NCBI RefSeq assembly: GCF_030463535.1
Contig: NC_132901.1
Location: 7,287,364 to 7,351,363, forward strand
Direction of reading: 5' to 3'
DNA length: 64,000 nucleotides
Source of the DNA: Salminus brasiliensis
Lineage: Eukaryota; Chordata; Actinopteri; Characiformes; Bryconidae
How positions within the stretch are numbered: the first letter of the stretch is position 1; every line of letters starts with the position of its first letter. Shown here piece by piece: positions 50,283 through 60,511 of this stretch. A model generated the notes under the pieces. The model saw only the letters and a program-made list of their open reading frames with translations, ran no database searches and was not told the origin of the DNA. The position numbers were made by a program, and so were the translations under genes.

Positions 50283-53200
50283 ATGACAGCATCTCATAAA
50301 GTCATTATCTACGGAGGTAAAGGAGCTTTGGGCTCGAAATGTGTGCAGTACTTCCGATCGAAACAGTGGGTGAGTGGATCACGCTGCTTCTACGCTGCTC
50401 TCAGCCCATGAACTGTCTCCCAACAGAGCCGCCCAAACTCACACAATTCACCTACGTTAGAGTTGATTTATTTAAAAGCGGTGGATTAGCATCACCTTCA
50501 TGTCCTTGTTAAAGTCAAATCTGGCCATTGAATCTGAAACACAAATGAAACCTTTAGAGCGATATGTTCTTATTTCATATTCATAACCAAGACCTCATGA
50601 CAGGCCTATTACTTTACGTAAACATGATCAGTACGTGTCGGAGCCGTTATCTGTTGTGGGTCGTTTTAGTTTCTATATGCACTGACAATTTTACTTGTGT
50701 TCAAATGTTAAAATCACTTTTCATATTTATACGTTTCGCTATACAATAGTATATAGCTAACTACTACAATAATATTTATACTTTATGTATGTTGTATTAT
50801 AAATTATATATAGTATTATTTAGTCCACTGGTATACCGTGCACCCCTACTCGATACTAGGCTGGAAAAATACTTTTAGATAGAGAAGTAGATTTCCAAAA
50901 GGAAATTTAGCAACCAGTAGCATTTACACAATACAGCACAGCAATACAACAATAAGGGTGGTACATTATTTATATATATATATATATATATATAATTCAA
51001 TAAATAAATGATTTCGTCAAGGCATTATGGACATCAATGTAGTTCTTTTTTTTAATCTTGTCTATTTCCTGCTTCTATTATAATATGTGACATTATAACT
51101 CTCACAGGGATAAAGTCATTTTTATCTGCCAACTTAGTATTAATTGCAACTTTAAGATTGTATTGTCTTTTGGTTGTTGTTGTTATTTTTTCAACCAAAG
51201 AACCACAGAGCAAACTGTCTTTTCTGGATGTTTGTTTGATACAGTGGGTTGCCTGCATTGACTTAAATGCAAATGAAGAAGCCAATGCCAATGTCACCGT
51301 TAAGATGACAGACTCCTTTAATGAGCAAGCCAGCCAGGTGAGAAGATTTGAAAGCCTCATTATAGATTGGTTTCCTTGCTTTATTAAAATAAAAGCATTG
51401 TAACCCCCCCAAAAAAAAACCTAAAACAAAACCCCCACATCTACATATATCCACCAGCCTGTTTGAATGTGCATATAAAATAAAGTATGACTACATTTGC
51501 TACATAAATGCATAGTTTTTATGTGTGGAATAAACTAAGAAAATCAGTATTACAGAACTGCAAGTCTTGTTGTGAATATCCCACATATAGGACAAAATGA
51601 AGAATATGTTATTTATATACAAACAGTTTGTTCTACCTCATGGACATGAGGAGTATATCAGTTGTATGGTGCTATATTTAGAACTAACAATTCTTTCAGG
51701 TTACAGCCGAGGTTGGTGAGCTGTTGGGAGAAGAAAAGGTTGATGCAATTTTGTGTGTGGCTGGAGGCTGGGCAGGGGGCAGTGCCAAGGCAAAAGGTAG
51801 GAATATCACACACATTTTTTGCATGACTCAATACTACAATCATTGCATGACTTTTTTTAATTGCATTAAGCAGTGGTTCCCAACCCTGATCCTGGAGCAC
51901 TCTCTCTCTGTCCTGCACATTTTAGTTGGTTCCTGCTCTAACAGACTGCCCTTAAACTTAACAGGTGTGTTAAGTGCAGAGTAAACACTAAAATGTGGGG
52001 GCAGCAGGTCTTTCAGGACCAGTGTTCGGAACCCCTGGCATAAGAAAAAGATTTAATCAGGGGCACAAAACAAAACTATACTATATTATTATGGTATGCT
52101 CTGCTACTGTTTTATTTGCATATTTCATCTTTTTCAACGTATGTACAAAATCTCAAAAAGATTAATTTCTGCTATGTGTGGCACATCATTATGTCTTTAT
52201 GTATTGCAGTGTTCTATTCGCAATATCACCCACCCGTAGCAGCAACAGCATTTAGTTCCAACAGCACTATCCCTGCACACATTTTTCATTAAATGTTGAC
52301 TCTGACTCTCTTTCTGTCTCTCTCTCTCTTTCACTCACTCATTCACTATCTTTCTCTTTCTCAGTGCTGTATAAGAATGCTGATTTGATGTGGAAGCAGA
52401 GTGTGTGGACGTCCACTATCTCCAGTCACCTAGCAACCAAACACCTGAAAGAGGGAGGGCTGCTCACGCTCACTGGGGCTAAAGCATCACTCGGACCAAC
52501 CCCAGGTACATACGCAGGCACGGTTTACCAGTTTATTTAGTATGCATATGCATCTGCATCTTGCGTAGGCCATTTCATCAGATACACCAATTTTATCAAA
52601 CCACCCTTTTACCCTGTCCATCAGTGGAAAGGGACTGTCTAAATACAGTTGAGATGTGCTGTTATGTAAAGTGACATCCAACACCAGTACCTAACTTCAC
52701 TAATGTTTTTGGGTTAAAAGTAAAAGACAAATCCTTATAGCAATGTTCCAATATTGAGTGTAAAGCCGTCCCAGATGAACAGAGGCTGTTGCTGCAGCAA
52801 AGAGGGAACAGACTCCTCATGAATACTCTTTGAACTAGTTTATATTTTTAATGTACACTGCTCAAAAAAATAAAGGAAACGCTCAAATAACACATCCTAG
52901 ATCTGAATGAATGAAATATTCTCAGTGAATACTTTGTTCTGTACAAAGTTTAATGCGCTGACAACAAAATCACACAAAACTCATCAATGGAAATCAAAAT
53001 TATTAAACAATGGAGGCCTGGATTTGGAGTCACATACAAAATTAAAGTGGAAAAACACTCTACAGGCTGATCCAACTTTGATGTAATGTCCTTAAAACAA
53101 GTCAAAATGAGGCTCAGTATTGTGTGTGGCCTCCACGTGCCTGTATGACCTCCCTACAATGCCTGGGCATGCTCCTGATGAGGTGGCGGATGGTCTCCTT

Positions 53201-56200
53201 AGGGATCTCCTCCAAGACCTGGACTAAAGCATCCGCCAACTCCTGGACAGTCTGTGGTGCAACGTGACGTTGGTGGATGGAGCGAGACATGATGTCCCAG
53301 ATGTGCTCAATCGGATTCAGGTCTGGGGAACAGGCGGGCCAGTCCATAGCATCAATGCCTTTATCTTGCAGGAACTGCTGACACACTTCAGCCACATGAG
53401 GTCTAGCATTGTCCTGCATTACGAGGAACCCAGGGCCAACTGCATCAGCATAAGCTCAGTTTGAACCCGCTTTCATCTGTGAAGAGCACAGGGTGCCAGT
53501 GGCGAATTTGCCAATCCTGGTGTTCTCTGGCAAATGCCAAGCGTCCTGCACGGTGTTGGGCTGTGAGCACAACCCCCATCTGTGGACGTCGGGCCCTCAT
53601 ACCATCCTCATGGAGTCGGTTTCTAACCGTTTGTGCAGACACATGCACATTTGTGGTCATTTTGCAGGGCTCTGGCAGTGCTCCTCCTGTTCCTCCGGAG
53701 GTAGCAGTCCTGCTGCTAGGTTGTTGCCCTCCTACGGCCTCCTCCACGTCTCCTGGTGTACTGGCCTGTCTCCTGGTAGCGCCTCCAGCCTCTGGACACT
53801 ACGCTGACAGACACAGCAAACCTTCTTGCCACAGCTTGCATTGATGTGCCATGCTGGATGAGCTGCACTACCTGAGCCACTTGAGTGGGTTGTAGAATCC
53901 GTCTCATGCTACCGCGAGTGTGAAAGCACCACCAACATTCAAAAGTGATCAAAACATTAGCCAGCATAGGTACTGAGAAGTGGTCTGTGGTTCCCACCTG
54001 CAGAACCACTTCCACCTTCCAGTTTCCACCTGTTGTCTATTCCATTTGCACAACAGCATGTGAAATTGATTGTCAATCAGTGTTGCTTCCTAAGTGGACA
54101 GTTTGATTTCACAGAAGTTTAATTTACTTACTTAGTTATATTGTGTTGTTTAAGTGTTCCCTTTATTTTTTGAGCAGTGTCTATTTTTGACACTTCAGGG
54201 CTTTATTCCATTTTCCTGTGCGGGAATGTAGTCGAACCTTAAGACAATTAAAATTTTACTTCTGTTTTTCCTATTCACTCGTAATGTTTTATTTTCTGTT
54301 TCTGTCTGTTCTTCCTGTCTTTGTAGGGATGATTGGTTATGGCATGGCAAAGGCTGCAGTCCATCAGCTGTGCCAGAGTCTGGGTGGAGCCAACAGTGGA
54401 CTTCCTGCCAGAGCCAGCGCCGTTGCCATCCTACCGTGAGTACTAGCAACATTACGCACAGTTATCACAGTAAGCCCATCAACAGTGTGATCTGTACTTA
54501 CATCTTGTACAACCTCACTGTCGAGTCAAGAAGCATGAACACAGCTTAGAAACAATACTTTATGCATATTAACTGCTCTATTAATTGTAAACATGTTTGA
54601 AAGTTTTAGAATAACTAAATAAGAATAACTATAGCAAAACAATTATGTTATTACATATATTTCTAGCTTATTATTTAGTTAAATTCATGTATATCATCAT
54701 TGAGATCATAGCCCCGTTAGTTCGTTTGACAAACAAATCTCCTTCTTCTTTACTTCTTACAGAGTTACTCTAGACACACCCATGAACAGGAAGTTTATGC
54801 CAGATGCTGATGTCAGTAGTTGGACACCGCTGGACTACATAGCTGAGTAAGTAATGAGGGAGGGGGAATTTAATTCTTAGATGCATCTCGATGCAGACGT
54901 GGACAATTCTGAATTGATTCACAAATGTCAAAAATCGATTTTCTAAATGTTAATTGATAATGTAATGGAAAAGGTGGAACTTGGAAGGGCAGATGTGCAG
55001 CCCCTGGAAGTGCAACCCCCAGACTACAACTGGGCTTTTTTATTGCTGCCAAACAAAGGACCATTGAGCAAGTGATGGCAAAGCTTCCACCCAACTTGTA
55101 AAAGCAAAGCAAATGACAAACTCTTGGCAAAAATTTGTATTCATATTCAGTTGTTGAAAACCAAGGCATTTGTTGCACACATTGGAGCCAAGATACAGTA
55201 TTTTACTAACACTAAAGAAAACAGGTATGCAGGAGTCAAGATACAGTATTTTACTAACACTAAAGAAAACAGGTATGATAGCTGTAACGTGATGTGTCAC
55301 CCAGACCAGGAATCGAATCCTGGTCTCCCACGTGGTGTAGTGGCTTACTGGCAGGTAATGGTGTTACCGAACACCATTTTATCACCAGAGTGGCAGCTAG
55401 AGCCTCATGTGCTCCAAAACAAGAGCAATGAATGAGAGCCACACTGGAGCAAATAGAGCTAAACTGTTGAAGAAGTAGGAATAGTATATCAAAGACCGCT
55501 CTAAAATGTTGTATAAATACAAAAGAATAGATCTCGGTAGTGTACAGTGACTAACCACTCTCAGCTAATAGATATGTACAACCTCTAAAGATGCAGCCAT
55601 TGCCACTGGTGGCTATAACAAACCCTAACCCCTTCTGTCGTGAAATTATACACATTAATTAAGTAACTAATTGACCACATGTAGGAAATATTTGACCTGT
55701 GCAGTTGACCTGGAAGTTGAATGACAGGCTGTATAAGTTTTGTTAGATTGCTAAGTGTGTTTTTATTGATGTACTATCTATTATTTAACATTTAAGTAAT
55801 ACTGGAATTGCAGTTTGTCATATGACAATTTCAGTGTCTTTTGGACATTACGCACACTTTACACAAGGTCTAGAGCAGATGTAAATTTATTGTGTTTGTA
55901 TTTATGAAATAAGTGTTTAACACTTTTGTGCTGCATGCACATTCTTTCTACTTGCGTTTAATAATTGAGGCCCATTATCTTCATGTACTTTTTAAAAGTT
56001 TGTAAGAGTCATAAAGAGTATACAGATAAGTGATTTTTATTAGATTTAATGAAATCTTTCCAAATAGAAATATCACTGTAGTAGCGAAATGTAGGCTAAG
56101 CAAAACCTGAGTCAAATTAACTATCACGAACCCACCAACAGCTGAATGTCTTCCAGATACTTGCAGAATTGGAATTGCCAGAGTGTACTGTAGCCTTTTC

Positions 56201-57470
56201 TGTCTCTATATTGCCCTCAGGGCCCTCTGCTTTGTGCCTACCAGCCTACTCCATTAAAAGCAGAAAAAATTTCAGTTGCAGTATAGCTATCCTTTCTATT
56301 AGTTATTATCTGAGGACTAATGGTGCATGCAGGTTCCAGACATTTGTGAATAAAATCAGAGAAATGTAAGACTTGCTACTTTTTACAGTTTTAAGTCAAT
56401 GACTGCACATTAGTGTTACATTTTATTTATGAATTAGTCATTTAGTTTTACATCACTTTATTTTTTGTCTTTTTATGAACATTTCTGCAATCTTCGCCTA
56501 TTTTTATTGATATCACATTGGTTAATTTTAGTCTATTTTATTAGCTATGTCTATGTTTTAATGTTTTAATATTGTTTTGGTCGATGGATCTGTTGATGAT
56601 CCACTAACATCACCAAACTGTTGCATTGTGTTTTGTGATGCATTTTCAGGCTTCCATGTTTCAATGTTCCAATTTTTCCCCTGAACAAATCCTTGCTATG
56701 TTTGTGAATTTCATTACGAATAAATATTACAAATGTATTCACGATTAGATCAGATGCATTTCTTTGTAAACTGTTCGACGTCCGATTTTCCTACCATCAT
56801 CAATAAAATAAAATAGTTCTTTCCAGAACAAGCCATTCAAGCCCAAGATACTACCTCCACCATGCTTTACAGATGAGCTACTCTGCCTTGGATCATGAAC
56901 AGGTTCTTTCTGTCTCTGGCCTTTGGTTGAAAATTCCATTCTGACCTTGCATTTTTTTTCTTTTTCTAATGTGCATCTTGTTTTTCTTCACAGCTCTCAC
57001 AGTGTTTCTGTCATCATGCTGTTGTTTTCCTTAGCCAAACTGTTTGATGAACCCCAATTGGTGTCTCTTTTTCCTTTTTTTAGAACATTCCAAGTTGGCT
57101 GTATTGGTCTCACAGGGCACCCCTGGATAACATAAAACACATGTTTTAAGAGTCATGTGTTCCAATATGTTTTTCTTTTGAAAAAATGGCTTATATATAC
57201 CTTGTATCTCCAAAATGGTAATGTAAAAAGATTTGGAAACATTGTAAAGAACAACTTCCAGATTCAAATTATATCACACTTTGAAATAATTAGGAGAATA
57301 TTGGATGTTAACTGTAATAATACTAGACTCCCATGAGAAGAGCTTTGGACATGTTTTAATATACATAATGATGTAAAACCACCAGCAATTTATGTCATTT
57401 ATATTTGTTTATTTATTTGTATTATTCATTTTTTACTGTGAAAATAAACAATTGATCCTCACACACACAC

Positions 57471-57554
<84 letters not shown>

Positions 57555-59424
57555 GGGGGGAAAAACGTATTTAGTCAGTCACCAATTGTGCAAGTTCTCC
57601 CACTTAAAAAGATGAGAGAGGCTTGTAATTGACATCATATGTAGACCTCAACTATGAGAGACAAAATGAGAAAAATTAATTGGCAAATAATGGTGGAAAA
57701 TAAGTATTTGGTCAGTGACAAAAGTTCATCTCAATACTTTGATATATGTCCTTTGTTGGCAATGACAGCAAACGTTTTCTGTAAGTCTTCACAAGGTTGG
57801 CACACACCGTCGCTGGTATGTTGGCCCATTCCTCCATGCAGATCTCCTCTAGAGCAGTGATGTTTTGGGGCTGTTGGCGGGCAACACGGACTTTCAACTC
57901 CCTCCAAAGGTTTTCTATGGGGTTGAGATCTGGAGACTGGCAAGGCCACTCCAGGACCTTGAAATGCTTCTTACGAAGCCACTCCTTTGTTGCCTTGGCA
58001 GTGTGCTTGGGATCACTGTCATGCTGAAAGACCCAGTCACATTTAATGTTCAATGCCCTTGTTGATGGAAGGAGGTCTGCACTCAAAATACACGGCCCCA
58101 TTCATTCTTTCATGTACACGGACCAGTCATCCTAGTGCCTTTGCAGAGAAACAGCCCCAAAGCATGATGTTGCCACCCCCATGCTTCACAGTTGGTATGG
58201 TGTTCTTTGGATGCAACTCAGCATTCACTCTCCTCCAAACACAACGAGTTGTGTTTGTACCAAACAGTTCTACTTTGGTTTCATCTGACCATAACACATT
58301 CTCCCAATACTCATCCGGAACATCCAAATGCTCTCTAGCAAACTTCAGACGCACCCGGATATGTACTGGCTTAAGCAGGGGAACACGTCTGGCACTGCAA
58401 GATTCCCTGGCAACGTAGTGTGTTACTGACGGTAGCTTTTGTAACGTTGGTCCCAGCTTTCTGCAGATCATTCACTAGGTCCCACCGCGTGGTTCTGGGA
58501 TTTTTGCTCACCGTTCTTGTGATCATTTTGACCCCACGGGCTAAGATCTTGCGTGGAGCCCCTGATCGAGGGAGATTAGCAGTGGTCTTGTAGGTCTCCT
58601 ACTATTATCCTACTATCCGCCTATTGCAGATTCAGTCTTCCCAGCCTGGTGCAGGTCTACAGTTTTGTTTCTGGTGTCCTTCGACAGCTCTTTGGTCTTC
58701 ACCATAGTGGAGTTTGGAGTGTGACTGTTTGAGGTTGTGGGCAGGTGTCTTTCATACTGTTAACGAGTTCAAACAGGTGCCATTAATACAGGTAATGAGT
58801 GGAGGACAGAGAAGCCTCTTAAAGTTACAGGTCTGTGACAGCCAGAAATCTTGCTTGTTTGTAGGTGACCAAATACTTATTTTCCACCATTACACCATTT
58901 TCCACTATTTGCAAATAAATTCTTTAAAAATCAGACAATGTGATTTTCAGATTTTTTTTCTCATTTTGTCTCTCATAGTTGAGGTCTACCTATGATGTCA
59001 GAGAGAGAGAGAGAGAGAGAGAGCGCTTTATCATTTACATTTTCACAAGAATAGATACAAGGTGTTGCAGGGATGCAAGACCTAAATGTGAATAAATAAA
59101 AAACGGTGGAACAAAACATTTAAGAAAGTTTGAGAATCAAGTAATTGAGTATCGAGTAATGTGGCAACTTTAGCTTGTGATGGGTACTGTGGTCACTGCA
59201 TATGTGTGATGTCATTTGGTGAAATGAGAAATACAATAAAATTGCGTTGATCCCATTTACTATTGATTACAGTTGATAAACTAGTTGCTTCTGTGCTCAT
59301 AACGCGAAGTACTCTGTGTTCTAGATTGTTCTACAAGTGGGCAACGGGAGAGGAAAGACCAACATCTGGCAGTCTGGTGCAGCTAGTCACTACAGACGGC
59401 AAGACGGAAGCAACAGTCGTATAA
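50283..59424 (+). CDS. QDPR: Quinoid dihydropteridine reductase, seven coding exons
   Basis: QDPR is a cytosolic short-chain dehydrogenase that uses NADH to turn quinonoid dihydrobiopterin back into tetrahydrobiopterin, the cofactor of the aromatic amino acid hydroxylases. Coding exons are 50,283-50,369, 51,245-51,337, 51,700-51,796, 52,365-52,505, 54,327-54,435, 54,763-54,846 and 59,325-59,424. All introns are GT-AG, phases agree, and the sum is 711 bases, giving 236 residues. The dinucleotide-binding glycine motif YGGKGALG is at residues 10-17. [11 protein letters not shown] matches the family loop after strand 4, and [10 protein letters not shown] the following helix. The catalytic Tyr and Lys are Y144 and K148 in YGMAK (150 and 154 in human numbering). 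The C-terminus [13 protein letters not shown] ends in EATVV. Human QDPR is 244 residues with a longer alanine-rich N-terminus and a different last few residues. No break is seen. Confidence 0.96.
50968..50995. repeat. (TA)n microsatellite in QDPR intron 1
   Basis: About 12 TA units. Confidence 0.9.
51871..52037. mobile_element. hAT-like MITE in QDPR intron 3
   Basis: A 167-base element with imperfect terminal inverted repeats: 'cagtggttcccaaccctgat' then 'cctggag' on the left, and 'caggaccagtgttcggaacc' then 'cctg' on the right. Inner segments are also mirrored ('cctgcacattttagt' against 'actaaaatgtggggg'). Flanks 'gcattaag' and 'gcataaga' look like an 8-base target duplication altered by one indel, the size made by hAT transposases. 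It has no coding capacity. Confidence 0.75.
52856..54179 (-). mobile_element. Tc1-like transposon, internally deleted, both ends present
   Basis: Terminal repeats 'cactgctcaaaaaaataaag' (left; TIR start at 52,856) and its near mirror 'ctttattttttgagcagtg' (right, ending 54,179) frame the element in QDPR intron 4. A TA lies directly before the left end; the right flank is TCTA, so the duplication is altered. The transposase is on the minus strand in three pieces: 54,015-53,716 (helix-turn-helix DNA-binding part, [20 protein letters not shown]), 53,747-53,445 (through FTDESGF, first catalytic Asp), and 53,419-53,114 (QDNARPH, second Asp, and NPIEH, the Glu). The spacing from second Asp to Glu is 34 residues, the DD34E form of Tc1. 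A frame change joins the first two pieces, and several dozen residues between the first and second Asp are missing. The copy cannot make active transposase. Confidence 0.88.
55184..55277. repeat. 48-bp tandem duplication in QDPR intron 6
   Basis: 'caagatacagtattttacta' and 'acactaaagaaaacaggtat' occur twice in a row with a period of 48 bases and almost no difference. This implies a recent duplication. A 45-residue repeat appears in the minus-strand frame as a by-product and is not evidence of a gene. Confidence 0.9.
55297..55345 (-). repeat. tRNA-derived SINE-like fragment
   Basis: On the minus strand GATTCGATTCC lies between CCAG and TGG, giving a 5-bp T-arm (CCAGG/CCTGG) and a close match to the Pol III B box GGTTCGANTCC. 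'gtaagccactacaccacgtgg' upstream resembles the middle of a tRNA but no full cloverleaf with acceptor stem can be made. A decayed tRNA or SINE head is likely. Confidence 0.4.
55440..56740. other. QDPR intron 6, nothing recognised
   Basis: AT-rich intronic DNA without exon signals, transposase motifs or clear repeats that I can support. Confidence 0.45.
56745..57130 (-). mobile_element. Possible Tc1-like relic in QDPR intron 6
   Basis: A minus-strand frame contains [14 protein letters not shown], like the Tc1 transposase segment '[13 protein letters not shown]' between the first two catalytic residues. Nothing else of the transposase is readable. The flanking plus-strand text ('ctccaccatgctttacagat') has the usual reverse-complement look of such relics. 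Confidence 0.4.
57470..57550. repeat. (TA)n-(CA)n compound microsatellite
   Basis: About 11 TA units followed by about 28 CA units. The left end of a Tc1 copy follows directly at 57,551. Confidence 0.95.
57551..59000 (-). mobile_element. Tc1-like transposon, right end lost
   Basis: The left terminal repeat is present: 'cagtggggggaaaaacgtat', 'ttagtcagtcaccaattgtg' and on to about 57,675. The right side stops at 'gaggtctacctatgatgtca' (59,000), which mirrors an inner part of the left repeat; the outer 85 or so bases are replaced by a (GA)n run. The transposase on the minus strand begins [15 protein letters not shown] at 58,705, breaks at a stop soon after, then continues in 58,471-58,127 (SDETK, first Asp) and 58,101-57,712 (QHDSDPKHT, second Asp, and NPIEN, Glu; 34-residue spacing). 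A small gap joins the last two. The DDE triad residues themselves are intact, but the gene is broken. It lies in QDPR intron 6. Confidence 0.88.
59001..59024. repeat. (AG)n microsatellite replacing the Tc1 right end
   Basis: About 11 AG units follow immediately after the truncated Tc1 copy. Confidence 0.9.
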
Positions 59425-60389
59425 CTGTATGGGCTGTGTGAGGGTGTGAAAGTGGGAGTTGTAGATGTGTGGGTGTGCATATGTCAGGCCCTATGTGTCT
59501 GGTTTTCTGTTGTCCTGGCTGATATTAGAGACAGCTAAGCTGACAATTATCACCTGTTAACTTGAATTAAAAACACAATCATGCTTAATACCAAACACCA
59601 ACTTTTATGTAAAGAGATCTGTTGTAATAAGAAAAAGAGCTGAATCTGAACATTAGGAAATCTGGGTCTTTCCAAATTAGAAAAAAACTTGCCAACTCCA
59701 TGTTTTGCTACAACATTGCTACAAGCTAACATTGCTACACTTGCTAATGGTGTTGCATGAAAGTAAGTTGACTACTAAACTACCACACTAGACTAAGCTT
59801 GCTGATTTGAGTGGGGTATTCTGGTTAGGTTACCAGACTAATAAGGTCAGTTCAATCTATCATATGTTAGCTTGCATACAACAGTTTTCACAGTTTTACT
59901 CTTCAACCTCTAACCATTATTCAGAGGATTCAGTAACATTTGGTACGCAAGGGCTGTCTGTACTGCAAAACATTGGGACATTTTGTTTTGCAATAACATT
60001 ATATATTTCTTAACATTTAGGCCTGGAGTTTTTGACTACAGAGTGACATGCAGGTTTTATTAACAGGAATTATCAAAACAAATAGTAATGCTGGAAAGCC
60101 ATGCCTGCAGTGCTACAGTGTGTAAATTATTTAGTGTCTCCTGTTTATTTGAACTGAAATATAAAAACGCACAGTATAAGTAATGTTTACCTGAAACTGT
60201 ATTATATTTTACTGTAAAGCTGTTGTTATTAGTGATTTTCAGATCCTTTAAATGGATATTGTTCAGCAAATGTTCAAATTGGTTGAGCCAAGCTAAATTG
60301 CTAGTTATGATACAGGTATATGATATGCTGCAATACAGTTTCATTCAATATGATTGTTGTATTATGTCCCTAGGCCTTAGTATAGTGTA
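59425..60389. other. QDPR 3' UTR and downstream DNA
   Basis: The 3' UTR starts at 59,425. A candidate polyadenylation word is 'attaaa' at 59,567-59,572; a clear AATAAA appears only near 60,613, so the transcript end is open. No other gene is recognised. Confidence 0.4.
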
Positions 60390-60511
60390 ACTGCACACCT
60401 GGAGAGGCCTTATTCTTAGTTTGTGTATGTTTGTTTGTGTGAATGCCTAATCTGATACACATACACACAAACAAACACACACAAGGGGTAAGGCTTTTCC
60501 AGGTGTGCAGT
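60390..60511. mobile_element. Palindromic miniature element (MITE)
   Basis: 'actgcacacctggagaggcc' at the left mirrors 'ttttccaggtgtgcagt' at the right, and the inner 'gtgtatgtttgtttgtgtg' mirrors 'acacacaaacaaacacac'. The 122-base element folds almost completely on itself. Family and target duplication are not clear. It lies about 1 kb past the QDPR stop. Confidence 0.7.

Noticed and set aside
53461..53844. 127-codon plus-strand frame in the 52,856 Tc1 element
   Set aside because: It is the antisense shadow of the minus-strand transposase, which carries the recognisable motifs.
55040..55300. Minus-strand frame with an internal residue repeat
   Set aside because: The repeat comes from the 48-bp tandem duplication; there is no other sign of coding.
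58053..58418. 121-codon plus-strand frame
   Set aside because: It is the antisense shadow of the Tc1 transposase at 58,127-58,471.
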